Assembly (NCBI RefSeq): GCF_030646155.1
Contig: NZ_JAUTDN010000021.1
Location: 23,532 to 87,531, forward strand
From: Conexibacter sp. CPCC 205762
GTDB lineage: Bacteria; Actinomycetota; Thermoleophilia; Solirubrobacterales; Solirubrobacteraceae
Length of the DNA: 64,000 bases
Direction of reading: 5' to 3'
The position numbers and the translations under genes were made by a program. Numbering within the stretch: position 1 is the first letter of the stretch; the number at the start of each line of letters is the position of its first letter. Below are positions 9,036 to 17,650 of the stretch, piece after piece. Below the pieces are notes generated by a model. That model was not told the DNA's origin. It was given only the letters and a program-made list of their open reading frames with translations, and made no database searches.

Positions 9036-9112
9036 GCGGCAGACGCGCGGCGGGCGCCGGCCGCGGCTGCGGACGGCGAGCGGCGGTGCCGGCCGCGTCC
9101 GCGGGCGCCGGC

Positions 9113-9715
9113 CTACGCCGCGATCGCGCGCGGCTGCACGTCCTCGCCGGCGAAGACGCGCGCGAGCGTGCCGACCTGCTCGGCGAGCAGGTCGAGGTCG
9201 TCGCCGCGGCCGCACTGGAGGCCGATCACCAGCCGCGTCACCGTCAGCAGCCCGGGGCTGGCGATCGCGCCCTCCTCGAGGCTGCCGATGTAGTTCTTGT
9301 GCATGCCGGTGCGCTCGGCCAGGACCGCGCGCGTCAGCTCGCGGCGGCGCCGCAGCAGCCGCAGCGCACGGCCGAGCGGCTCGGCGCTGGGCTCGCGCCG
9401 CCGCTGGCCGGCGGCGTGGGCGCGGCCGCCCGGCTCCGCCGTCGCAGACAGCGGCAGCACGAAGCTCTCGGCCAGCACGCTGACGCTGACGCCGAGCGCG
9501 CGGGCGAGCCGGTCGACGGTCGCGAGGCCGGGGTTGGCGACGGTGCCGCGCTCGAGCGCGCCGAGGTAGTTGCGGTGCAGGCCCTCGCGCTCGGCGAGGT
9601 CGCGCTGGGTGATCCCGGCGGCGGTTCGCAGCAGCCGCACGGCGTTGCCGAACGCCTCGGCCCCGCCGAGCTGCGCGAGGGCCGGGTCGGTGGGGAGGAG
9701 CGTGAGAGAGGGCAT
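9113..9715 (-). CDS. Regulator with two XRE-type helix-turn-helix domains
   Basis: 200 residues starting MPSLTLLPTD; I moved the start from an upstream in-frame codon at 9835 because the extra 40 residues are Arg/Ser/Pro-rich and look non-coding. Two Cro/C1-type HTH domains are present, residues about 24-80 (AAGITQRDLAEREGLHRNYLGALERG) and about 125-180 (RRELTRAVLAERTGMHKNYIGSLEEG). They are clearly related to each other, so an internal duplication produced a single chain with two DNA-binding heads, possibly replacing a dimer. No ligand domain is visible. Targets are unknown; the 230-bp upstream region facing the next gene on the plus strand is a candidate. Confidence 0.8.
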   Translation of the reverse strand: MPSLTLLPTDPALAQLGGAEAFGNAVRLLRTAAGITQRDLAEREGLHRNYLGALERGTVANPGLATVDRLARALGVSVSVLAESFVLPLSATAEPGGRAHAAGQRRREPSAEPLGRALRLLRRRRELTRAVLAERTGMHKNYIGSLEEGAIASPGLLTVTRLVIGLQCGRGDDLDLLAEQVGTLARVFAGEDVQPRAIAA

Positions 9716-9945
9716 CGCGGCCGGATCCTGGCGCGCGCCCGTCCTCACCGGTAGGCAACGTCTGACCGTTCGTCCCGTTGAATACTCAGGGCTAGGTATA
9801 TGTGGGCTCCTACTGTCACAACTTCGGCTTTTCACCGAATGCGACCGCTCGTGTGCGCGGCGGCACGAACGGGGGAGAACCCTCTGACTAGGGTCCGCAG
9901 CAGACAGCGAATCCGCACAGGTCAGGCACCACAGGAGGTCCCGCG

Positions 9946-11067
9946 ATGACGAGCACCACGAAGAAGCGAGCAGCGGCGGTCGCCGTCGGAGCGGTCGGCG
10001 CCGGGCTCGTGGCGCGACGCGCCCTCACCAGCGACCAGGTCCGCTTCGCGCGCATGGGCGGCAGCTCGATCGCGGCTCCCGACGCCGCCGGCTGGGTGAC
10101 CGACTTCCTCAACGCGGCCTACTACGCCAAGCCCGCCGGCCAGCGCGACCCGGAGGATCTGCGGCTCGCCTTCGCGATCGTCACGACCCGCTGGCAGCGC
10201 GGCGGCCGGCGTCTGCACGCCCACGACGTGCTCGCCTTCCACCGCGCCTTCGGCCGCCGCCGCTTCAACGCCGCCGAGCGCGGCACGCTCGACCGCGCGC
10301 AGCTGCTGGCCGGCGGCGCGAAGCTGTTCGGCGACTGGTTCGCGGCGGCGTGGGCCGACGACGCGCGGCGCGGCTGGGGCGTCGTCTTCGAGACGGAGGC
10401 GGAGAAGGCCGCCTACGTGCCGGAGAAGCGGCTGGAGCTGGCGAAGCTCGGCGAGCTGACGCCAGCCGCCAAGCCGCAGGCCGAGCAGGTCTGGCACACC
10501 TACGACCCGGTCGCCGTGCCCGACGCCGACGCGATCGTCGACGTGCTGACGAGACCGGAGCGGTGGCCCGACTACGGCACCGCGATCGGCCGCTTCACGC
10601 CGCTGCGCAGCGGCGGCCTCGCCGGCCAGACGTTCGAGATCGAGGTCGCCGCGCAACCGGCCGAGAAGACGCCGGTCTACACGCGCGGCTACGTCACGAT
10701 CACGCGCCTGGTGACGCACGCCGACCCGGAGCCGCTGGCCGCCTACATGGCCGAGCTGAACGAGGGGATGGCGCGGATCGGCCGTGACGAGCCGCAGCCG
10801 CTGCCCGACGGCGCGACGCCGCTGGTCGGCTTCGACCTGACGACCCACGCCGGCCACTTCATGGGCGCCGGCAACAACCGCCTGCTGCTGTACGTCCAGG
10901 ACGGCCAGGCGTACGTGCGCGCGGCCGGCACCTGGGACGACATGCCGTGGCATCTCGACCAGGCCTACAGACTCGCCGGCGCCGACGCGCAGGCGGCCTT
11001 CTGGGGCGAGGGCGACCCGCAGGAGAGCATGCTGCACCAGCTCGCGCTGAAGACGGGTCCCCGATGA
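9946..11067 (+). CDS. Conserved-looking protein of unknown function
   Basis: 373 residues with AGGAGG before the ATG. A basic start and a short Ala/Val/Gly-rich stretch (residues 9-22) may be a membrane anchor or signal. The rest is soluble, with a WQRGGRRLHAHD-like segment near residue 85, an AFGRRRFNAAERGTL segment and a central YDPVAVPDADAIVDVLTRPERWPDYG stretch. The final third, with HFMGAGNNRLLLYV, hints at a ligand-binding beta-rich domain. I do not recognise the family. Its stop overlaps the ATG of the FAD oxidoreductase by four bases (ATGA), so the two are translationally coupled and probably share a pathway. Confidence 0.7.
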   Translation: MTSTTKKRAAAVAVGAVGAGLVARRALTSDQVRFARMGGSSIAAPDAAGWVTDFLNAAYYAKPAGQRDPEDLRLAFAIVTTRWQRGGRRLHAHDVLAFHRAFGRRRFNAAERGTLDRAQLLAGGAKLFGDWFAAAWADDARRGWGVVFETEAEKAAYVPEKRLELAKLGELTPAAKPQAEQVWHTYDPVAVPDADAIVDVLTRPERWPDYGTAIGRFTPLRSGGLAGQTFEIEVAAQPAEKTPVYTRGYVTITRLVTHADPEPLAAYMAELNEGMARIGRDEPQPLPDGATPLVGFDLTTHAGHFMGAGNNRLLLYVQDGQAYVRAAGTWDDMPWHLDQAYRLAGADAQAAFWGEGDPQESMLHQLALKTGPR

Positions 11068-12623
11068 GCCAGCGCTTCGACGCGATCGTCGTCGGCAGCG
11101 GCCCGAACGGGCTGGCGGCGGCGATCGCGTTCGCCACGGCCGGCCGCCAGACGCTGCTGCTGGAGGCGCGCCCGCAGCTCGGCGGCGCCGTCGCGACCGC
11201 CGAGCTGACGCTGCCCGGCTTCCACCACGACGTCTTCTCGTCGGTCTACCCGGCGGCGGCCGCCTCGCCGGTCTTCGCGCGCATGCCGCTGGCCGACCAC
11301 GGCCTCCGCTGGGTCCAGCCGGCCGTGCCGATGGCGCACCCGCTGCCCGGCGGCCGCGCCGCCGTGCTCGCGCGCGAGGTCGCGACGACGGCGGCGAGCC
11401 TCGACGCGCTCGCGCCCGGCGACGGCGCCGCCTGGCGCGAGCTGGCCGAGCCGTACCTGGCGCGGTTCGGCGCGCTGCGGGCGACGATGCTGGGCGGCTT
11501 CCCGCCGCTCGCCGGCGGCGCGCGGCTGCTGGCCGGGCTGGGCGTCGGCGGCACGCTGGAGTTCACGCGCCTGCTGCTCGCCTCGGCCGAGGCGCTCGGC
11601 GGCGAGCTGTTCAAGAGCGAGGGCGCGAAGGCGTGGCTGTTCGGCGCGGCGCTGCACGGCGACGTGCCGGTCGGCGGCGCCGGCAGCGCGATCTCCGGCC
11701 TGTACCTGAACCTGCTCGGCCACGCCGTCGGCTGGCCCAGCCCGGAGGGCGGCGCCGGCCGCCTGACCGACGCGCTCGCCGGCCACTTCCGCGCGCTCGG
11801 CGGCGTCGCCCGCGTCGACGCCCGGGTCGCGCGCGTCGAGGTCAGCGGCGGGCGCGTCAGCGGCGTCGCGCTCGGCGACGGCGAGACGGTGACGGCGCCG
11901 ACGGTGCTGCTCGACGTCACGCCCCGTCAGCTGATCGAGCTGGCCGGCGCGGCGCTGCCGCAGCGCTACGTGCGCAGACTCGCGCGCTACCGCTACGGCC
12001 AGCCGACGCTGAAGCTCGACTGGGCGCTCGACGGGCCGATCCCGTGGGAGGCGCAGGAGGTGCGCGGCGCCGGCACCGTCCACGTCGGCGGCGACGCGGC
12101 GGAGATCCGCGCCGCGCTGCTGGAGGTCGAGGCCGGCCGGCTGCCGGCGAGACCGTTCCTGCTGGCCGGCCAGCAGTCGCTCGCGGACCCGACGCGCGCG
12201 CCCGAGGGCAAGCACACCGCGTGGGCGTACACGCACCTGCCGGCGAGCGCCGACATGGAGGCCGCGGTCGACGCCGCCGAGGCGCAGGTCGAGCGCTTCG
12301 CGCCCGGCTTCCGCGACCTGATCGCCGCCCGCCACGTGCTCGCGCCGAGACAGCTGGAGGAGCGCAACGCCAACCTCGTCGGCGGTGACGTCGGCGGCGG
12401 CTCCTACGCGCTCGACCAGCTCGTCTTCCGCCCGGTGCCGTCGCTGAGCCCGTATCGCACGCCGCTGCGCGGGCTCTACCTCGGCAGCGCCTCGACCTTC
12501 CCCGGCGGGGCGGTCCACGGCGTCCCCGGCGACGCGGCCGCGCGCGCGGCGCTGCACGACGAGACGCTGCAGCGGGTCACGCGCCTGCCGCTGGCGCTGC
12601 CGAAGGCGCTGCTGGGCGGCTGA
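11064..12623 (+). CDS. FAD-dependent oxidoreductase, phytoene-desaturase-like
   Basis: 519 residues. The N-terminus has the dinucleotide-binding fold FDAIVVGSGPNGLAAAIAFA followed by an acidic E (LLLEARPQLGG), as in the CrtI/PYROXD2-type flavoprotein superfamily. The C-terminus holds a second FAD contact, GLYLGSASTFPGGAVHGVPG, near residue 470. The start is the ATG that overlaps the preceding stop (ATGA). No carotenoid genes are nearby, so a PYROXD2-like or unknown redox role is as likely as carotenoid desaturation. The gene converges with the acetyltransferase/CoA-ligase fusion with one base between the stops. Confidence 0.8.
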   Translation: MSQRFDAIVVGSGPNGLAAAIAFATAGRQTLLLEARPQLGGAVATAELTLPGFHHDVFSSVYPAAAASPVFARMPLADHGLRWVQPAVPMAHPLPGGRAAVLAREVATTAASLDALAPGDGAAWRELAEPYLARFGALRATMLGGFPPLAGGARLLAGLGVGGTLEFTRLLLASAEALGGELFKSEGAKAWLFGAALHGDVPVGGAGSAISGLYLNLLGHAVGWPSPEGGAGRLTDALAGHFRALGGVARVDARVARVEVSGGRVSGVALGDGETVTAPTVLLDVTPRQLIELAGAALPQRYVRRLARYRYGQPTLKLDWALDGPIPWEAQEVRGAGTVHVGGDAAEIRAALLEVEAGRLPARPFLLAGQQSLADPTRAPEGKHTAWAYTHLPASADMEAAVDAAEAQVERFAPGFRDLIAARHVLAPRQLEERNANLVGGDVGGGSYALDQLVFRPVPSLSPYRTPLRGLYLGSASTFPGGAVHGVPGDAAARAALHDETLQRVTRLPLALPKALLGG

Positions 12624-12624
12624 G

Positions 12625-15450
12625 TCAGCGTCTGTTCAGCGCCGGCGTCGGCGCCGGCGGTGCGGCGGGGGCGAGGCGGACGCGCGCGTCGACGACGAGC
12701 GCGCCGCCGGGGTGGACGACGACCGGGTTGCAGTCCAGCTCGACCACCTCCGGGTGCGCCTCGACGAGCGCGCTGACGCGCAGCACGACCTGCTCCAGCG
12801 CGGCGACGTCGACGACCGGCGCGCCGCGGTAGCCCTGCAGCAGCGGGAAGGTCCCCAGCTCGCGCACGACGTTGCGCGCACCGCGGTCGGTGACGGGGGC
12901 GAGCCGGACCGCGACGTCTCTCAGCAGCTCGACGGCACGGCCGCCGAGGCCGACCGCGACGACCGGCCCGAACAGCGGGTCGGTCGTCGAGCCGACCAGC
13001 AGCTCGATCCCGGCCGGCGCCATCGCCTGCACGAGGAAGCCCTCCGGCGGCGGCCAGCCGGCGGCGGCGAAGCGCTCGCGCATCTGCTGCGCCGCCCGTC
13101 GCACCGCCGTCGGGCCGGCGAGGTCGAGCACGACGCCGCCGCGGTCGGACTTGTGCAGCAGACCAGGGGCGATCGCCTTCAGCGCGAGCCGCCCGCCGAG
13201 CTCCCTCGCCGCTCTCGCCGCCGCCGTCGGGCTGCGCACGACCCGCTGCGCCGGCAGCGGCAGCCCGTGACAGGCGAGCAGCCGGTGGGTCGCGAGCGGA
13301 TCGAGCCAGCCGCCGCTCTCGTCTCCTCCGCCACCCGCCCCGAGCGCGCGGGCGACGATCGCGGAGGCCTCGTCGGTGCGCGCGTCGGGGAAGGCCGGCA
13401 CGACGCCGCGCGGCGTCTGCCGCCAGCGCGCGTGCTCGGCGGCGCGGGCGAGCGCGCGGGCGGCGTCCTCGGGGTAGCGGAAGACCGGCAGCCGGCGCGA
13501 GACGGCGGCCGGCGCCCGCGGGGCGTCGTCGTCGGCGGCGGCCGCTTGAGCGGCGGCCGCGTTCTCCTCGCCGATCGCCTGCGCGAGCGAGTCGCCCGTC
13601 ATGAAGACCGACAGCAGCGGCAGGCGGCCGTCGAGCGTCGCGGCGGCGCCGTGCAGCGCCCGCGCGACGTCCTCCGCACGCGCGAACGGGCGCGCGACGA
13701 AGACGGCGATGATCGCGTCGACGGCGTCGCTGCGGCCGATCGTCTCGACCGCCTCCGCAAACGCCTGCGGCGAGGCGTCGACGAGCAGGTCGACCGGGTT
13801 GGAGAGGCCGGCGCTTCTGGGCACGATCGCGCCCAGCTCGCGCCGCAGCCGCTCCGGCAGCAGCGGCAGCTCCAGCCCGGCCGCCTGGCAGGCGTCGGCC
13901 GCGAGCGTCCCCGGCCCGCCGGTGTTGGTGACGATCGCGACGCGGCGGCCGGCCGGCAGCGGCTGGCGCTCCAGCAGCGCGGCGAGGTCGAACAGCTCGC
14001 CGAGCGTGTCGGCGCGCAGCACGCCGGCCTGGCGGAAGAGCGCGGAGACGGCCAGCTCGTTGCCGGCCAGCAGCGCGCCGGTGTGGGAGGAGGCGGCGCG
14101 CTGACCGGCGCTGGTGCGGCCGGCCTTGACGGCGACGACCGGCTTGCGCTGCCCGACCCGTCTCGCGATCCGCGCGAACTTGCGCGGGTTGCCGAACGAC
14201 TCGAGGTAGAGCAGGATCGCGCTCGTGCGCTCGTCCTGCTCGCCCCATTCGAGGAAGTCGTTGCCGGACAGGTCGGCCTTGTTGCCGACGGTCGCGAAGG
14301 CGGAGATGCCGACGCCCAGCTCCCGCGCCTGCTCCAGCAGCGCGATCCCGACGCCGCCGCTCTGCGACAGCAGCCCGATCCCGCCCGGCGGCGGCTGCGT
14401 CGGCACGAAGGTCGCGTCGAGCCTGATCGCCGGGTCGGTGTTGAGCACGCCGAGCGCGTTGGGGCCGATCAGCCGCATGCCGGCGCCGCGGCAGGTCGCG
14501 ATCAGCTCGCGCTGACGCTCGGCGCCCTCCGGCCCCGCCTCGGCGAAGCCGGCGGCGACGACGACCAGCGCCCGCACGCCGCGCTCGCCGCATTGGCGCG
14601 CGACCGTCAGCACCTCGGCTGCGGGGATCGCCAGGACCGCCAGGTCGAGCTCGCCGGGGACCTCGTCGAGCGTGCGCTGGCAGGGGTGGGAGCCGATCGG
14701 CCGGCCGCGCTTGTTGACGGCGTGCAGCGTGCCGGTGAAGCCGCCGGCGACGAGGTTGGCGAACAGCGCGCCGCCGATCGTCGCGCGGTCGGGCGAGGCG
14801 CCGACGACGACGATCGAGCGCGGTCTGAGGACGGCGTCCATCGCCGCGACCGCCGCCAGCCGCTCGCGCTGGCGGAAGCGCTCGCGCGCCTCGTCGGTGA
14901 AGGCCGTCGGCATCTCGACGGTCAGCACGCCCGGCTCGGAGTGGACCTGCAGCGGCAGTCTGCTCTCGCGGAAGACGGCGAGCATCTTGTGGTTCTCCGG
15001 CAGCACCTCGGCGACGAACGTCGCGATCCCCTGGGCGCGCGCGCCGAAGGCGAGGTGGGCCAGCAGGATCGTCGCCAGCCCTCTGCCGCGCATCGTCTCG
15101 GAGACCTCGAAGGCGACCTCGGCGCGGTCGGCGCCGGGGCCGTAGCGGGCCCACGCGGCGTGGCCGACGATCGCCCCGTCGCCGGTCAGCGCGAGCAGCC
15201 CGTCGCGCTCGTGGCGATCGACCTCGGCGGCCCAGCGGGCGGCGGCGCCGAGGTCGGCGGCGGGGGTGAAGAAGCGCAGCCGGCGCGAGTCGGCGGAGAG
15301 CGATTCGAGGAACGCCCGCAGCGCGGGCAGGTCGCCGGCGCGGACGGGGCGCACGTGGATCGGCGCCCCGTCGCGCAGCGCGACGTCGACCGCGCGCGCT
15401 GCGAGCGCGGCGGCCGAGGGGATCGGGGCGGAGGGCGGCTGCATCGTCAC
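12625..15450 (-). CDS. GNAT acetyltransferase fused to NDP-forming acyl-CoA synthetase (Pat-like)
   Basis: 941 residues. Order: GNAT domain about 31-180 with acetyl-CoA loop RGRGLAT (121-127); CoA-binding Rossmann domain about 205-300 (IVVVGASPDRATIGG); succinyl-CoA-synthetase-like domains with SQSGGVG near 363 and SSHTGAL, whose His456 sits where the phosphorylated His of ADP-forming acetyl-CoA synthetases lies; ATP-grasp domain about 700-930. Enzymes of this design (protein lysine acetyltransferases such as Streptomyces PatA) acetylate and switch off acyl-CoA synthetases. The GNAT-first order matches actinobacterial members. The retained His is notable because it is reported lost in the enterobacterial PatZ type, so an active ligase is possible. 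Confidence 0.85.
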   Translation of the reverse strand: MTMQPPSAPIPSAAALAARAVDVALRDGAPIHVRPVRAGDLPALRAFLESLSADSRRLRFFTPAADLGAAARWAAEVDRHERDGLLALTGDGAIVGHAAWARYGPGADRAEVAFEVSETMRGRGLATILLAHLAFGARAQGIATFVAEVLPENHKMLAVFRESRLPLQVHSEPGVLTVEMPTAFTDEARERFRQRERLAAVAAMDAVLRPRSIVVVGASPDRATIGGALFANLVAGGFTGTLHAVNKRGRPIGSHPCQRTLDEVPGELDLAVLAIPAAEVLTVARQCGERGVRALVVVAAGFAEAGPEGAERQRELIATCRGAGMRLIGPNALGVLNTDPAIRLDATFVPTQPPPGGIGLLSQSGGVGIALLEQARELGVGISAFATVGNKADLSGNDFLEWGEQDERTSAILLYLESFGNPRKFARIARRVGQRKPVVAVKAGRTSAGQRAASSHTGALLAGNELAVSALFRQAGVLRADTLGELFDLAALLERQPLPAGRRVAIVTNTGGPGTLAADACQAAGLELPLLPERLRRELGAIVPRSAGLSNPVDLLVDASPQAFAEAVETIGRSDAVDAIIAVFVARPFARAEDVARALHGAAATLDGRLPLLSVFMTGDSLAQAIGEENAAAAQAAAADDDAPRAPAAVSRRLPVFRYPEDAARALARAAEHARWRQTPRGVVPAFPDARTDEASAIVARALGAGGGGDESGGWLDPLATHRLLACHGLPLPAQRVVRSPTAAARAARELGGRLALKAIAPGLLHKSDRGGVVLDLAGPTAVRRAAQQMRERFAAAGWPPPEGFLVQAMAPAGIELLVGSTTDPLFGPVVAVGLGGRAVELLRDVAVRLAPVTDRGARNVVRELGTFPLLQGYRGAPVVDVAALEQVVLRVSALVEAHPEVVELDCNPVVVHPGGALVVDARVRLAPAAPPAPTPALNRR

Positions 15451-15556
15451 CGAAGGGGTGATACCCGACGGCGGCGGGCCCCGTCGCCTTGCCGTCGCCA
15501 GCCTGCTCGGAACTGGCGGCGGACCTCTCCGCCGCCCTCCGCGCCGTTTGTGCTCC

Positions 15557-15778
15557 TCAGTGCGGGATGACGTCGGGGTTGCCCTCGCCGTCGCCGTCGT
15601 CGAGGAGACGCTTGATCGCGTACATCACGATGCCGGTGGTCAGCACGATCGTCGCCATCGTGAGACCGACGATCAGCCAGGTCGGCGAGGCGCCGATCCA
15701 GAGGACCATGCCGACGATCGCGAGCATCGGCAGCATGAAGACGAAGAGGAGTGGTGCGTCCGGGGCTTCCTTGCGCAT
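15557..15778 (-). CDS. Small two-helix membrane protein
   Basis: 73 residues with AAAGGAG before the ATG. Two hydrophobic helices, about residues 9-28 (LLFVFMLPMLAIVGMVLWIG) and 33-53, are followed by an acidic tail DDGDGEGNPDVIPH. No family recognised. It lies alone between the Pat-like gene and the thioredoxin-reductase-like gene, both on the same strand, with 106 and 167 bp gaps that hold nothing obvious. Confidence 0.7.
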   Translation of the reverse strand: MRKEAPDAPLLFVFMLPMLAIVGMVLWIGASPTWLIVGLTMATIVLTTGIVMYAIKRLLDDGDGEGNPDVIPH

Positions 15779-15945
15779 CGTCGGCTCCTTTGCGAAGCGG
15801 GTTGCGGTGACGGGGTGTCATCACGATCCCGCGTCGGTCCCCCGCTGCCAGCCGGGCGATCCCGCAGACCGCCGCGGGGAACTACGGACCCGCCCGCCGC
15901 GCTGCGCCGCGCGCCGCAGCCGGGCGCGCCGCCGCCCCCGCGCGC

Positions 15946-16947
15946 CTATCTCGCCAGCGGCGGCCAGGCGCGGCCGAAGTCCTCGGCGACGAGGCTCATC
16001 GCGAGGAAGCCGCCGGCGCCGCCGCCGCTGCCGAGCGCGGCCGCGACCTGCATCGAGCCGCCGGCGTCGCCGGCCGCGAAGACGCCGTCGAGCGAGCTGC
16101 GCTGGAAGCCGTCGACGGCGATCGCGCCGCGGCCGTCGAGCCGCAGCCCGAGCTGCTCGGCGAGCGCCACGCGCGGCTCCATCGTCAGCCCGATCAGGAG
16201 CGCGTCGCGCGTCAGTTCGCCGCCGTCGGCGAAGGCGACCGCGCGCAGGCGGCCGCCGTCGGCGCGCAGCTCCGCGACCGGGCGCTCGTCGAGCGCGATG
16301 CCGGCTTGCCGCAGCGTCGCGTGCTCGTCGTCGGCGAGCGTCGCGGGGCCGTTGCTGAGCAGCACGACGTCGTCGCTCCAGTTGCGCGCGAGCAGCGCGC
16401 GGTCGAAGCCGTGCGGCGTGCCGTCGAGCACCGCCCACGGCCGCCCCTGCACCTCCCAGCCGTGGCAGAAGGGACAGTGGAAGACGCTGTCGCCCCACAG
16501 CGGCGCGACGCCGGGCAGGTCGAGCGGGACGTAGTCCATCCCGGTCGCGATCAGCAGCCGCCGCGTCAGCTCGCGGCTGCCGTCGGCGAGCGTCAGCGCG
16601 AAGCCGGCTCGCGAAGCCGCCGCGCCGCCGCCGCCGCCCGCGTCCGCCGCGCCGCCGAAGCCCGCGCCCGCGTCGCCGACCCGCTCGACCCGCTCCGCCC
16701 GCGCCACCTCGCCGCCGCGCAGCTCGACGCTCGGCAGCGCCTCGAGCTGCTCGTGGCCGGCGGCGTAGAGCGCGGCCGGCGAGGTCCCGTCCTGTCCCAG
16801 CAGCCCGCCGATCGCGTGTGCGGGCAGGTTGCTCTGCCTGCCGGCGTCGATCACCAGCGTCGTGCGTCGCGCGCGCCCGAGCACGAGCGCGGCGCTCAGT
16901 CCGGCGGCCCCGCCGCCGATCACGATGCAGTCCCACGGTTCGTTCAT
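15946..16947 (-). CDS. Thioredoxin-reductase-like NAD(P)/FAD oxidoreductase
   Basis: 333 residues from ATG at 16947. N-terminal FAD motif DCIVIGGGAAGLSAALVLG, a redox-active dithiol CPFC (in SVFHCPFCHGWEV, about residue 165) and a C-terminal FAD contact GVFAAGDAGG. The family passes electrons from NADPH to a disulfide partner. A Gly/Ala-rich insert around residues 108-130 (GAGFGGAADAGGGGGAAAS) is not typical. The CxxC here is the dithiol of low-molecular-weight TrxR and its close relatives such as GliT/HlmI-type disulfide reductases; the partner is unknown. It is divergent from an XRE-cupin regulator with 51 bp between them, a classic regulator-target pair. Confidence 0.85.
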   Translation of the reverse strand: MNEPWDCIVIGGGAAGLSAALVLGRARRTTLVIDAGRQSNLPAHAIGGLLGQDGTSPAALYAAGHEQLEALPSVELRGGEVARAERVERVGDAGAGFGGAADAGGGGGAAASRAGFALTLADGSRELTRRLLIATGMDYVPLDLPGVAPLWGDSVFHCPFCHGWEVQGRPWAVLDGTPHGFDRALLARNWSDDVVLLSNGPATLADDEHATLRQAGIALDERPVAELRADGGRLRAVAFADGGELTRDALLIGLTMEPRVALAEQLGLRLDGRGAIAVDGFQRSSLDGVFAAGDAGGSMQVAAALGSGGGAGGFLAMSLVAEDFGRAWPPLAR

Positions 16948-16998
16948 GCACGACAGCGTTGCGTTCCCACCCCGCATCTGGCAAGGTCTTTTGCTGAA

Positions 16999-17598
16999 AT
17001 GGCAACTGACCAGACGCATGAGCACGCGCACGCCCACGAGCCGGAGGACACCGACGCGCGCGTCCGCCGCCGGCTGAGAGAGCTGCGCGTCGCGCGCGGG
17101 CTGACGCTCGCCGCCGTCGCCGAGCGCGCCGGGATGGCCGTCTCGACGCTCAGCCGGCTGGAGTCGGGCGGCCGGCGGATGGCGCTCGACCATCTGCCCG
17201 CGCTCGCCCGCGCCCTCGACGTGACCGTCGACGAGCTGCTGGCGGTCCGCATCCAGCCCGACCCGCGCATCCGCAGCGCGCCGAGAACGCGCAGCGGCAC
17301 GACCTACTGGGAGCTGACCAACGACCCGGCCGCGAGCGGCCTGCGCGCCTACAAGATGCGGATCGGCGCCGAGAAGAACGAGCCGCAGCCGCTGCGCACC
17401 CATGCCGGCCACGACTGGGTCTACGTGCTGAGAGGCAGGCTGCGGCTGATCCTCGGCGACGACGACCTCGTGCTCGAACCGGGCGAGGCGGCCGAGTTCA
17501 GCTGCTGGACGCCGCACTGGCTCGGCTCCGTCGACGGTCCGGTCGAGCTGATCGCGATCTTCGGCCCGCAGGGCGAGAGACTCCACATCCGCGAGTGA
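16999..17598 (+). CDS. XRE-cupin transcriptional regulator
   Basis: 199 residues. His-rich start (THEHAHAHEPE), HTH_3 domain about 25-80 (LRVARGLTLAAVAERAGMAVSTLSRLESGG), then a cupin_2 fold about 110-195 with HAGHDWVYVLRG and LEPGEAAEFSCWTPHW. Such regulators sense a small ligand with the cupin. It is divergent from the TrxR-like gene across 51 bp. That gap contains GCAAGGTCTTTTGC (16981-16994), whose GCAA/TTGC ends are an imperfect inverted repeat and possible operator. The ATG at 16999 has no strong Shine-Dalgarno. Confidence 0.85.
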   Translation: MATDQTHEHAHAHEPEDTDARVRRRLRELRVARGLTLAAVAERAGMAVSTLSRLESGGRRMALDHLPALARALDVTVDELLAVRIQPDPRIRSAPRTRSGTTYWELTNDPAASGLRAYKMRIGAEKNEPQPLRTHAGHDWVYVLRGRLRLILGDDDLVLEPGEAAEFSCWTPHWLGSVDGPVELIAIFGPQGERLHIRE

Positions 17599-17650
17599 CG
17601 GCCTGACGCGCCACCGCACCTTTCGCGACACGAGGGTGTCGCAAGCAACC

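Noticed and set aside
9778..9803. TTGAAT...TATATG as a promoter
   Set aside because: Spacing is about 14 bp rather than 17, so it is not a convincing sigma-70 promoter.
12712..15570. Long plus-strand open frame opposite the Pat-like gene
   Set aside because: GC-skew shadow; no domain, and the minus-strand frame has complete GNAT and ligase motifs.
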